DNA of 26,012 bases. Source: JBCDCU01 sp039180865. GTDB lineage: Bacteria; Pseudomonadota; Alphaproteobacteria; Rhizobiales; JACESI01. Positions within the stretch are counted from its first letter, which is position 1; each line of letters opens with the position of its first letter. The stretch spans positions 1 to 26,012 of the forward strand of contig JBCDCZ010000028.1 of assembly GCA_039180865.1 (NCBI GenBank). The letters run 5' to 3'. Below, piece by piece: positions 8,416 to 16,244 of the stretch. A program made the position numbers and the translations under genes. Under the pieces are notes generated by a model. It searched no databases. It saw only the letters and a program-made list of their open reading frames with translations, and was not told the DNA's origin.

Positions 8416-9627
8416 ATGCGAACTTTGTCCATCAAAATTCCCAATGTTTCGGAAAGCTTAGAGACAAAGCTCGAAGCCCTGATCATGGGTGGGGCATTTT
8501 GGCCGGACCAGCCTCTGGTTTCGGAGCGCAAACTCGCAGAAGAATTCAATGTATCAAGGACATCGCTAAGGGCGGCGCTCGCCAATCTTTGCGACAGCGG
8601 CCTGCTTCACCTGATGAAGCGGCACCATGTCACAAATGTTATGGCGGACCTCCTGGGTCCCGGGCTATCAGACGTTGCCGAGTCCAGTCCCAGACACATT
8701 CTGGACTATTGGACTATTCTGTTTCACGAGACGGTTCTTCTGGCAAGAAAGAAAGCCCGCACCAGCGACAAGGTTCAGATCAAAAAACACTGTCGTGAGC
8801 TGAAGAAATGTATCGTTGGCGACGCAAAAAACGAAGCGGTCTCCGCTTTCGAACGCCTTACGCGCGCAGTCTTTGATAGCTGCTACAATTTTTTTCTGAG
8901 CCAGACACACCATGCATTTTACAGCGTGTCGTTTCCCCTCTTCGAGAAAAGCATCGCAAACCTCTGTGACCTCGCAGCAGATGATATTCGCATATTGGAG
9001 CAGATTGATGCCATTGCAGAGTTGGAGTTTGACATCGAGACCTGGCGCGGTCTACTGGACCGGGGATTTGTAGCAGAAGATGTCGACCTTCCCGCGTTGA
9101 AAACTAATGGGGTGACCGCCGGGAAAATCATCGAAGCAACCCTCCGTCATCCTGTGGCATTTGAATCTGTTTATGAGCTGCGTTTGATTTCTGAAACTCA
9201 TGCCGCATTCCAAGCGGCAAGTAACGCGACCGAAGAGCAGAAAACCTCACTGAACGCGCATTTGGAGAATATGACACTCCTGGCCGATATGGCATCCGCC
9301 GACTACAGTAAACTCGATACCGAGTTGCACAGGCTTATCGCGCTATCGTCACAGAATCCGGTTTTTGCGGTCATTGACGCAGCCCTTGCACCCATATTTT
9401 CCCAAACGACAAATCAATGGCTCGCGCGACATCTGGAACTAAGGCGCGATCAATCCACCATTCACCTGCAGCACACGCAGATCGTCGAAGCAATCATCGA
9501 CTCGCGGGCAGAAGACGCAAAAGAACATATGGAAGAACATCTTGCCTATGTCCTGAGAAACTTGCGATTCATGCGGGAACAAGATCATCTGCACGAGATC
9601 GCAACGGCCAGACGCTTGCTGTCCTAG
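8416..9627 (+). CDS. GntR/FadR-family regulator with two FCD-like domains
   Basis: 403 aa. Residues about 10-72 are a GntR winged helix (LVSERKLAEEFNVSRTSLRAALANLCDSGLL). The normal FadR-type protein then has one FCD ligand domain and ends near 230-250. Here a first FCD-like all-helical block (about 85-195) lacks the usual metal-ligand pattern, and a second, more canonical FCD block occupies about 235-390, starting ESVYELRLISETHAAFQAAS and containing DTELHRLIALSSQNPVF and HTQIVEAIIDSRAEDAKEHMEEHL, the Asp/His positions of the family. Placed directly after the TRAP operon, it is likely its local regulator, responding to glycerate or a relative. The duplication is inferred by eye. Confidence 0.85.
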   Translation: MRTLSIKIPNVSESLETKLEALIMGGAFWPDQPLVSERKLAEEFNVSRTSLRAALANLCDSGLLHLMKRHHVTNVMADLLGPGLSDVAESSPRHILDYWTILFHETVLLARKKARTSDKVQIKKHCRELKKCIVGDAKNEAVSAFERLTRAVFDSCYNFFLSQTHHAFYSVSFPLFEKSIANLCDLAADDIRILEQIDAIAELEFDIETWRGLLDRGFVAEDVDLPALKTNGVTAGKIIEATLRHPVAFESVYELRLISETHAAFQAASNATEEQKTSLNAHLENMTLLADMASADYSKLDTELHRLIALSSQNPVFAVIDAALAPIFSQTTNQWLARHLELRRDQSTIHLQHTQIVEAIIDSRAEDAKEHMEEHLAYVLRNLRFMREQDHLHEIATARRLLS

Positions 9628-9693
9628 GATCTGAACGCCGAAATCACTCTAGCATTTGGGTCGGACATTTTGTGCTGGAATTGAATAAGAAAA

Positions 9694-9729
9694 GGGCGTC
9701 CGGGGCAAAGCACCCGTACGCCCATTTTT
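9694..9729. terminator. Bidirectional rho-independent terminator
   Basis: GGGCGT (9694-9699) and CGGG pair with CCCG and ACGCCC (ending 9723) across one mismatch, then ATTTTTAA. On the minus strand the same stem is followed by TTTTCTT. It lies between the convergent regulator gene (stop 9627) and the 252-aa protein gene (stop 9765), so it can serve both. Confidence 0.85.
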
Positions 9730-9764
9730 AATCGTCGTTGCGCCATAGGCTCAATTGGCAGCAC

Positions 9765-10523
9765 TTAGCCGAATGACTGCAAATCGAGTTGTGAGGCTGG
9801 ATCATTAAAACCAAGCGCAACAGAGTCGGTCAGATTCAGTGCGTTTTCTATACCGGCTTCCACTTGGCCGATCGTCACGTCTTGACCACCTTGTTGAAGA
9901 CCTTCTGCAACGCCTTCAGCAAACCCTTTGGCAAATTCAGGATCGTTCTTGAGCTGTTCGCTGACATTGGCAACTTCACCGACGGTCAAGGTGCCATCGG
10001 CGGCAGCTTCAGCGCCGGCAGCCTTTCCGGCTTCAGCTCCTTCACCTGCAGCGGTTGTTTCTCCGCCGGTTTCAGACCCGCTGGTTCCTTCATTGCCTTC
10101 GGGTCCGCCGGATTTTCCACCGTCTCCAGTTGACTCACCGCCGCTACCACCGCCGCTGCCACCGCCTTTACCCTTTCCAGCGCCTTCAAGGCCGAGCAAT
10201 TGCGCGAGCAGCTCGTCAAGTTGCGAACTGACCTCATCCAAACCAACGGGGAAGCCGTTTTCATTGGCCGCTTCAACGAATCCGTCGAGAAAATTTTCTC
10301 TGAACTCGGGATTGTTCTTTAATAAATCGGCGTATTCACCGATATCGTCCAGATCGAGCTTGCCGTCCTTACCGGCCTCACGCCCTGCCTGAAGGGCGGT
10401 ATCGGCTATTTGATCTTGTGGCAGGCTGCCGAGATCGGACAGTGTTTTTTGGTTTTCTGTCGAATCGTTCACCAGATTCAGGGCATTGACCGAACTGATT
10501 GCATCTATTCCGCTGAGCTCCAT
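9765..10523 (-). CDS. Gly/Glu-rich two-module protein, candidate secreted substrate
   Basis: 252 aa from the ATG at 10523, picked because GGGAGAG lies just upstream; the open frame extends to 10580 but without a ribosome site. No signal peptide. Two related helical modules, residues about 53-105 (KDGKLDLDDIGEYADLLKNN then PEFRENFLDGFVEAANENGF) and 176-230 (ADGTLTVGEVANVSEQLKND then PEFAKGFAEGVAEGLQQGGQ), flank a 60-residue Gly/Ser/Glu-rich linker. Each module opens with a DG-x-L-x-x-x-E/D stretch that resembles an incomplete EF-hand loop. A third copy is in the 167-aa protein at 22867. It has the shared tandem-repeat promoter upstream. I do not recognise the family; secretion by the neighbouring system is inference. 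Confidence 0.75.
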   Translation of the reverse strand: MELSGIDAISSVNALNLVNDSTENQKTLSDLGSLPQDQIADTALQAGREAGKDGKLDLDDIGEYADLLKNNPEFRENFLDGFVEAANENGFPVGLDEVSSQLDELLAQLLGLEGAGKGKGGGSGGGSGGESTGDGGKSGGPEGNEGTSGSETGGETTAAGEGAEAGKAAGAEAAADGTLTVGEVANVSEQLKNDPEFAKGFAEGVAEGLQQGGQDVTIGQVEAGIENALNLTDSVALGFNDPASQLDLQSFG

Positions 10524-10580
10524 TGCTGCTCTCCCTCGTTTTTCCAAACACAGATGCGCCTGAGTGGGATCTGCGGTCAC

Positions 10581-11313
10581 ACAGCTCCATTGGGCGTCTC
10601 CATCTTGATTAGCAATTCAGCCTGACAGCAGCCTTACGAAGTGCGAAACTTCAAATTTCCGGCAGATAGCGCAGAACCATTTGTCAATCAGCAGGACCAG
10701 CCCCAGCAGAATCTGCGTATGAAGAGGGGGCAAAACTGAAAATAACGCATCAATTATAAGTAAAAAAACAGATATAATATTTTTTTATTTCAAAAATTGC
10801 TTACAGTTTGATAGTACTGAATAAACATTCACTATAATTTTGAAATTGAATGCGACTCAAAACATATTAATTTTTTAACATGCACATTATTTAATCTTAT
10901 TCAATTAGCGGTAAAAATAAACGCATAATCAAATTGAATTTTTTTGAATAAAAAATGTCATTAGAAAATTGTTTGTTCTTTTTGAATGAATTTTTCAGAA
11001 CATTACTAGGTCAAGCGATTGTTTTGTTTGCTCTAATTCAAATCTATCAAGAAATTTTATAAACTGTCGGCAAAATATAAGATCAAAATAATTGGCAATC
11101 ACAGGAAACTGGCAATTGGATCGCGTTCCACATTTTTCCGATTTCGGCATTTTTATGGTAATTTAAGTCACAATACCGCGGCATAATGGACACCGTGCAA
11201 ATTATCAAAGCCCTTGTTTTAACACGTTTTTTCACTCTAGTTTTTTGTGGCTGGGAATTATTTCAATCATCTCCCAAGTGTTTTGGGGGAGCTTCAAATA
11301 GGGACGTTTAGAA
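10581..11313. other. 733-bp A+T-rich intergenic region
   Basis: Apart from the promoter at 10606-10637, this gap holds no convincing gene. From about 10740 to 11100 it is strikingly A+T-rich, with many TTGAAT/TTTTTT tracts, unlike everything else in the window. It lies between the divergent 252-aa gene and the response regulator, so it is probably a regulatory region open to A+T-binding silencers (MucR or H-NS-like proteins). Just upstream of the regulator, CTCCC (11271-11275) and GGGAG (11287-11291) can pair to form a small leader hairpin. Confidence 0.6.
10606..10637 (-). promoter_or_regulatory. Shared GTMAG direct-repeat promoter for the 252-aa gene
   Basis: Read on the minus strand: GTAAGGCT begins at 10637, GTCAGGCT begins at 10626 (11 bp on), and TAATCA (-10) spans 10611-10606, starting 15 bp after the second repeat start. 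The geometry is identical to four other sites in the window. The gene start is at 10523, about 80 bp further on. Confidence 0.7.
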
Positions 11314-12009
11314 ATGCGCATCTTATTAGTGGAAGATCAGCAAGAACTGGCGCAATTGTCTGCTAAATCCTTGAAGACGAATGGTTATGCTGTCGATGTA
11401 GCGCCATCTTTGGAGGATGCATCGCTGGCAATAAATCTTTGCAAGTACAATGCAATAATTTTGGACAGAAACCTGCCTGACGGCGACGGTATCAATTGGC
11501 TGAAGACTTTACGCGCCAGCGGAAACCGAAGTCCAGTATTGATCATGACCGCAGCAAAAAGCCTCGTTCAGGACCGGGTAGAAGGGTTGGAGGCAGGAGC
11601 TGACGACTATCTCGTTAAACCTGTCGATTTAACGGAACTGCTCGCGCGCGTGCGTGCTTTGTTACGTCGGCCAGAAGACTTGAAGCCCTTTGTCATCGAA
11701 GCCGGCAATATAACGTTCGACACGGGCAATCACGATGTTCGCGTTGCGGGGCAGACGCTTAAGGTTTCACGCCGTGAGCGATGCTTGTTAGAATGCCTGA
11801 TGCGGCGTTTTGGGCATGTTGTCACCAAGGACACTTTGGAAGAAAGCCTCTACGGCTTCAATGAGGAAGTGACACCGAACGCGATTGAAGTCAGTGTCCA
11901 TCGCTTGCGAAATTGCATGTCAAAAGCAGAAGCCGATCATGTGGTCCACACCATACGTGGGGTTGGATACATGTTGGCCGAAAAGGCTCGCGTTGAAGAA
12001 TTCAGCTAG
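11314..12009 (+). CDS. OmpR/PhoB-family response regulator
   Basis: 231 aa. The receiver domain (1-115) has the acidic pair E7-D8, phospho-acceptor D51 in IILDRNLPDGDG, T79 and K102 in YLVKPVDLTELLARVRALLRR. The winged-helix effector domain (about 130-225) shows LKVSRRERCLLECLMRRFGHVVTKDTLEE, NAIEVSVHRLRNCM and VHTIRGVGYML, the recognition helix and wing of the OmpR type. No kinase gene is adjacent; the nearest is the sensorless kinase on the other strand at 18706-19485, a likely partner. This protein class binds 11-bp-spaced direct repeats, precisely the layout of the five shared promoters, so it is the best candidate activator of the substrate-like genes. Its own upstream region lacks the motif. 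Confidence 0.93.
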   Translation: MRILLVEDQQELAQLSAKSLKTNGYAVDVAPSLEDASLAINLCKYNAIILDRNLPDGDGINWLKTLRASGNRSPVLIMTAAKSLVQDRVEGLEAGADDYLVKPVDLTELLARVRALLRRPEDLKPFVIEAGNITFDTGNHDVRVAGQTLKVSRRERCLLECLMRRFGHVVTKDTLEESLYGFNEEVTPNAIEVSVHRLRNCMSKAEADHVVHTIRGVGYMLAEKARVEEFS

Positions 12010-12051
12010 CGAACACGTCACGATGAATCGTAACCCTGGATTCGAACGACT

Positions 12052-12082
12052 GAGCGCATTCACCAGGTAGGTGGGTGCGCTC
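12052..12082 (+). terminator. Terminator of the response regulator gene
   Basis: GAGCGCATTCACC (12052-12064) pairs with GGTGGGTGCGCTC (12070-12082), 13 bp with two G-T pairs and a 5-nt loop, followed by TTTGAATTATT. It is 42 bp after the regulator stop and before the convergent 1301-aa gene. Confidence 0.75.
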
Positions 12083-12092
12083 TTTGAATTAT

Positions 12093-15000
12093 TCAAAGTG
12101 TCGCGCTTTGTTCCTGGGGACCATAAAGGTCGGCAAGAGCCTGTCCTGTCTCCTCAGCATTCTGCGTGTCGACGCTATCATTTGCGCTATCGATTACTAT
12201 CGAACTCAGGCCTTCAACGAGCGCTGCTTGTTGGTCATCATCAATCTGCCAGGCCCCAATCGCCACAGCTTCTTTGATGTTCCCGTTGACCGCATGGAAG
12301 AGCGCAGCGGCAGTGTCTTCCGCCGTGCGGTCACCCGCATGAAAGCCGTACTCTGCGGCCCGGTAGAGGAATTGCTGGGTAGTTGTGTGACCGTCGATCA
12401 CGTCGCCGGTCGTCGCGCCTAAGGCCTGGACCAGGGCGGCTGCCTGATCGTCGTCGATATGCGAAGCACCGATTGCAACGGCAGACCCGATATCGCCATT
12501 GACCGCATGGAAGAGGGCGGCGGCTGTGTCTTCCACCGTCCGGTCACCCGCATGAAAGCCATATTCCGACGCCCGATAGAGGAATTGCTGGGTAGTTGTG
12601 TGTCCGTCGATCACGTCGCCGGCCGTCGCGCCCAAGGCCTGGACCAGGGCGGCTGCCTGATCGTCGTCGATATGCGAAGCACCGATTGCAACGGCAGACC
12701 CGATATCGCCATTAACCGCATGGAAGAGGGCGGCGGCTGTATCTTCCACCGTCCGGTCACCCGCATGAAAGCCGTATTCCGAGGCCCGGTAGAGGAACTG
12801 CTCGACACTTGTATGGCCGCTGATCACGTCACCGGTCGTGGCGCCCAAAGCCTGGACCAGGGCCGCAGCCTGATCGTCGTTGATATGCGAGGCACCGATT
12901 GCAACGGCAGACCCGATATCGCCATTGACCGCATGAAAGAGGGCGGCGGCTGTATCTTCCACCGTCCGTTCACCCGCGTTAAAGCCGTATTCCGAGGCCC
13001 GGTAGAGGAATTGCTCGACACTTGTATGGCCGCTGATGACGTCACCGGTCGTGGCGCCCAAGGCCTGGACGAGAGCCGCGGCCTGATCGTCGTCGATATG
13101 GGAGGCACCGATCGCGACGGCAGACCCGATATCGCCATTGACCGCATGGAAGAGGGCGGCGGCTGTATCTTCCACCGTGCGGTCGCCCGCATGAAAGCCG
13201 AACTCCGAAGCCCGATAGAGGAATTGCTGGACACTATCATGACCATTGATGACGTCACTCGCAGTCGTCCCGACCGCATGTGTCCAGGCAGCAGTGTTCT
13301 TGTTGCTGATATGATCGGTCGCGATTTCGACAAGCGGCGCGAAGTCACCGGTTTCGACTGCGTCTATCACGCCCGGACCGTACTCAACGATATCTTCTAG
13401 GATATCGACCGCTTGATCGCTCAGAAAGCTTCCGGTTGTTGTCGCATCGGTGATGAGACGTCCCACACCACTGCTTTCAAAAGATCCCACCACGCTGCCA
13501 ATGTCCGTAAAATCGGACTGGAACGCTGTGCTTGATAAATCGCCAAAATTCACGCCCTCATGAACTTCGAAGGTGCCGTCAAATCCGTTTGCCCCATCGA
13601 ACGCTTCCGCGTTTTCGAAGTCCTTTGTCTTGGTGAGATCGTTGTTTAGCGCAAGTGTGGTTCGTGCACCTCCAATAAGGATACCGCCAATATCGCCTTC
13701 CTCTATTGCAAAGGCCGTATCGACGGCTGGTGCTGCAGCAGTGATGCCGTATGCGCCCGCGACAGTGGCAGCAGTCGACAATCCGTTACGCAGGGAAATC
13801 TGGTCGTTGGCAGCATCATAGACAAACTTGGTGACGGCACCGGCAATCGCGGCGGGTGGAAAGAATGTCCCTGCGATCATCAATGCGGTGCTGGCAAAAC
13901 CAAGCCAGGACAGCTTCGTCCGGATTTCTGGGGCGATGTATTGAAGAGACGATATCATCCCGTCTTCGTTAAACGTGTAGATCGACTCAAGTTCGTCGGA
14001 ATCACCTTTGAGATTGACCTGACCAAGAATGCCGCCGTAGTCGTCACGTGCGACAAGCTTCTTGCCATCCGGCGTATCGAGGAGATCCCATCCTTCGCCC
14101 TCGAGGGCAACGGTATCGAATTCGTGGGCTTCATCATCACCTGCCCACATCCATGCCGCAGCGCTGTCCTCCAGACTAAAATCACCTCTGAAAGTGTCAT
14201 TGATCTGGATGTAGTCGTTGTCCTTGCCCGCCTTGACCAAGGTCTTTTTCAATACGCCTGCGAGAAGAAAGGTATCGTCATCGTCTCCGCCATGGATTTT
14301 GGAATCTAGAACGAAGGACCCTTCTTCAGCGATGAAAGTGTCGTCATCGTCGCCCACTCTTATCTTACCGTCGGCGAAAATGGCTCCACTTCCGATAACC
14401 ACCGCGTCTTCACCATCCCTCCCATTGACAAAAACGCCGATAGAACGCGAGCCGCCGTGTGCGGTGAATTTTCCATCTGTATCATCGAACTGAACTTCGC
14501 TGTTTTCAAGGGTCGCGCCGTAAAGAACATCAAGTTGCGCAGCGGCAGCGTCCTCAGCGACGAACTTAAGGTTGCTCGTGGTCCCGGAGCCTACGACAAC
14601 GGCGGTTTCGCCCTCATCGGCATCGATATTGATGTCGCGATTGACCCCCTGTAGAGCGAGTAACGTCGCATTTCCTTCCCGGATTTGGCGATCAAGCAGT
14701 GTCAGCCCAACGATCCTTTCGCCAAAAATCGCAGTCGAACCACTCTTAGAATTGACCGAGACATTGCTGACTTCCCGCAGGTTGCCGGTCACGTCACCTT
14801 GGCCAGTGTCAACACTGACATTGTCACTTCCAACAAAGACCACGTTGAAATTACCCACACCGCTCACGTTTTCAACGCGCGCGCCATCAACGTTGTAAAC
14901 AATTACATCCGCACCCGTTAAAAGCTCGGGATTGCTTGTTTCAAATATTTCACGAAGAAAGACATCTTTCCCACCGAGGCCTCTATCGGAGTAGTCCTTA

Positions 15001-15998
15001 GTTCCAACCAAAAAATTATTGTTAAGGCGACCGGTATCAACTCTCGGCAACTCATATTTTTTCTCAAAATTCAATATATGCATTACGGTTTCAAATGCTT
15101 TATCTCGATCTGGATTCGCGTCGCTCCACAATGCATCCTTTTTGTTGAATTGATTTCCAAACAGACCAGTCACATCTTGTGCAGGTTTTATTTCGTACCA
15201 TTTGTCACTATATACAATACTTGGACTATTCCCACTTCTGTCTCTTTTCTTCTTATAGTCAAAGTAACTTAAATTAGCCCCCGAATCTAAATTTTCTTTT
15301 CTGTACCCCATACTTCTTATGATCGATTTAGGGCCTAAATTATCTATTATGAAGTTGAGAAATTCAGAATCCTCTTCATTCTCCAAAGTATTTGAGACAA
15401 ATTTCAGCTCTTTTGTAGCAGGATTGAAACGCAGTTTCAGATCAGGGTGTTGTCTCTGGGTCCACCCGATGAGAAGTGCGAAAAATGCGTTGGTATCACC
15501 CTGGGCAAGTGTATTCAAAGCAGCAAATTGGTCGTCACTTGGACCTGTGGCCAGATCAAAACCACGGTCAAGTGTTACCTTGATCTCGTCAAATGTCTGA
15601 CTTGTAATATCACGAAGCCTTGCTTCGCCCTCTGATATGACTTCAATACGTCCGCTACCGGCCGTCACCACCGCTTCAGCCTGCGCCAGGAGGGCTGGGT
15701 CGGCAGTGATTTTGCTGAATTGAGCTTCGCTGATCAGACCAGTACTGAGCCATTCGGACAGTTTTGCAAGGGCGGCAGCGTTCGGAACAATGATCGGCGG
15801 TTCGGGATCAGGGGCGCCTGCCGTGAGGCTTGTGTTGTTTGCTGCAGAGATGTTTTGTGAGTTCTGATAATTGCCGGTGATTTGATTGGCCTGAAGGGCA
15901 GAATCAAAACCGGACGAAAGCGCGGCAGCATCCCCGTCTTCCAGGGTCGCGGTGACGGGGGCGGCTGTTGTGTCGGTCGGAGGCCAAAGGTTAGACAT
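12093..15998 (-). CDS. Giant multidomain protein with 71-aa repeats, candidate secreted effector/translocator
   Basis: 1301 aa from the ATG at 15998, chosen for AAGGGAAG just upstream; an in-frame ATG at 16046 has no such site. No Sec signal. Order of regions: a low-complexity Ala/Thr/Pro-rich N-terminus (about 1-80); a charged domain (about 100-370) partly coded by A+T-rich DNA; a beta-rich, Asp/Gly-rich stretch (about 380-630) with degenerate RTX-like turns such as GGDDDDTF and VGDDDDTF; two hydrophobic segments near 697-730 and 740-765 that could enter a membrane; then five 71-aa repeats plus a partial copy (about 900-1285). It has its own shared-type promoter. I do not recognise the family. 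Large size, repeats, RTX-like turns and missing signal peptide fit a substrate of a one-step secretion system, but that is inference. Confidence 0.85.
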   Translation of the reverse strand: MSNLWPPTDTTAAPVTATLEDGDAAALSSGFDSALQANQITGNYQNSQNISAANNTSLTAGAPDPEPPIIVPNAAALAKLSEWLSTGLISEAQFSKITADPALLAQAEAVVTAGSGRIEVISEGEARLRDITSQTFDEIKVTLDRGFDLATGPSDDQFAALNTLAQGDTNAFFALLIGWTQRQHPDLKLRFNPATKELKFVSNTLENEEDSEFLNFIIDNLGPKSIIRSMGYRKENLDSGANLSYFDYKKKRDRSGNSPSIVYSDKWYEIKPAQDVTGLFGNQFNKKDALWSDANPDRDKAFETVMHILNFEKKYELPRVDTGRLNNNFLVGTKDYSDRGLGGKDVFLREIFETSNPELLTGADVIVYNVDGARVENVSGVGNFNVVFVGSDNVSVDTGQGDVTGNLREVSNVSVNSKSGSTAIFGERIVGLTLLDRQIREGNATLLALQGVNRDINIDADEGETAVVVGSGTTSNLKFVAEDAAAAQLDVLYGATLENSEVQFDDTDGKFTAHGGSRSIGVFVNGRDGEDAVVIGSGAIFADGKIRVGDDDDTFIAEEGSFVLDSKIHGGDDDDTFLLAGVLKKTLVKAGKDNDYIQINDTFRGDFSLEDSAAAWMWAGDDEAHEFDTVALEGEGWDLLDTPDGKKLVARDDYGGILGQVNLKGDSDELESIYTFNEDGMISSLQYIAPEIRTKLSWLGFASTALMIAGTFFPPAAIAGAVTKFVYDAANDQISLRNGLSTAATVAGAYGITAAAPAVDTAFAIEEGDIGGILIGGARTTLALNNDLTKTKDFENAEAFDGANGFDGTFEVHEGVNFGDLSSTAFQSDFTDIGSVVGSFESSGVGRLITDATTTGSFLSDQAVDILEDIVEYGPGVIDAVETGDFAPLVEIATDHISNKNTAAWTHAVGTTASDVINGHDSVQQFLYRASEFGFHAGDRTVEDTAAALFHAVNGDIGSAVAIGASHIDDDQAAALVQALGATTGDVISGHTSVEQFLYRASEYGFNAGERTVEDTAAALFHAVNGDIGSAVAIGASHINDDQAAALVQALGATTGDVISGHTSVEQFLYRASEYGFHAGDRTVEDTAAALFHAVNGDIGSAVAIGASHIDDDQAAALVQALGATAGDVIDGHTTTQQFLYRASEYGFHAGDRTVEDTAAALFHAVNGDIGSAVAIGASHIDDDQAAALVQALGATTGDVIDGHTTTQQFLYRAAEYGFHAGDRTAEDTAAALFHAVNGNIKEAVAIGAWQIDDDQQAALVEGLSSIVIDSANDSVDTQNAEETGQALADLYGPQEQSATL
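12237..13301 (-). repeat. Five tandem 213-bp (71-aa) repeats in the giant gene
   Basis: Units run at 13301-13089, 13088-12876, 12875-12663, 12662-12450 and 12449-12237, with a degenerate sixth to the stop codon. The period is exact: GATATCGCCATT-type sequence recurs at 12489, 12702, 12915 and 13128. The protein unit starts DQAAALVQALGATTGDVI and includes QFLYRASEYGFHAGDRTVED and FHAVNGDIGSAVAIGASHI. The central three copies are almost identical in DNA, the outer ones more diverged, implying recent unequal exchange. Confidence 0.95.
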
Positions 15999-16079
15999 TT
16001 CACTTCCCTTTATGCTTACAGCCGAAAGACCCTGCGGCGGTCTCATTCAAAGACTTTGCGGGCTGTGCGAGCAGTGCAA

Positions 16080-16111
16080 ACACTAGCAGTCCAAACTGAC
16101 GAGAGGCTTAC
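16080..16111 (-). promoter_or_regulatory. Shared GTMAG direct-repeat promoter for the 1301-aa gene
   Basis: On the minus strand GTAAGC begins at 16111, GTCAGTTT at 16100, and a -10 TAGTGT spans 16085-16080. Spacings (11 and 15) equal those of the other four sites. It leaves a leader of roughly 75 nt to the ATG at 15998. It is back to back with the site for the 535-aa gene. Confidence 0.7.
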
Positions 16112-16167
16112 AACGCGTTTTGTAGTGCCCGGACCAGTCACCCCGCCAACCGCCTTGTTCATCCTCG

Positions 16168-16199
16168 GTCAGGTTGCTGTAAGCGATCGCTGCTATCGT
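16168..16199 (+). promoter_or_regulatory. Shared GTMAG direct-repeat promoter for the 535-aa gene
   Basis: GTCAGGTT begins at 16168, GTAAGC at 16179, and TATCGT (-10) spans 16194-16199. The spacings match the other four copies. The gene starts at 16241. Confidence 0.7.
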
Positions 16200-16217
16200 C
16201 AGACCGGAAGGTTTCGC

Positions 16218-16244
16218 ATGAAACAAATGGAGGCACCGCAGTGA
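16218..16244 (+). CDS. Possible 8-codon leader ORF coupled to the 535-aa gene
   Basis: ATG at 16218 follows GGAAGG by six bases and encodes MKQMEAPQ, stopping at 16242-16244 so that its TGA overlaps the GTG start of the next gene. This arrangement is typical of translational coupling, but the ORF is short enough to be chance. Confidence 0.3.
   Translation: MKQMEAPQ

Noticed and set aside
10955..11062. A 35-codon ORF (MSLENCLFFLNE...) in the A+T-rich gap
   Set aside because: There is no ribosome site, and such hydrophobic frames arise easily in A+T-rich DNA; nothing else supports it.
12237..13301. CRISPR-like regular repeats
   Set aside because: The 213-bp units are contiguous, in frame and coding, with no spacers.
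12459..13400. 313-aa open frame on the plus strand opposite the repeats
   Set aside because: It is the antisense of the 71-aa repeat units, long only because the repeat lacks stops in that frame; it has no promoter or domain of its own.
16014..16030. A sixth candidate repeat (GTCTT at 16030 and GTAAGC at 16019, minus strand) upstream of the giant gene
   Set aside because: It has the 11-bp step but only one good half-site, no -10 at the right distance, and would put the transcript start inside the coding region. The site at 16111-16080 fits fully.
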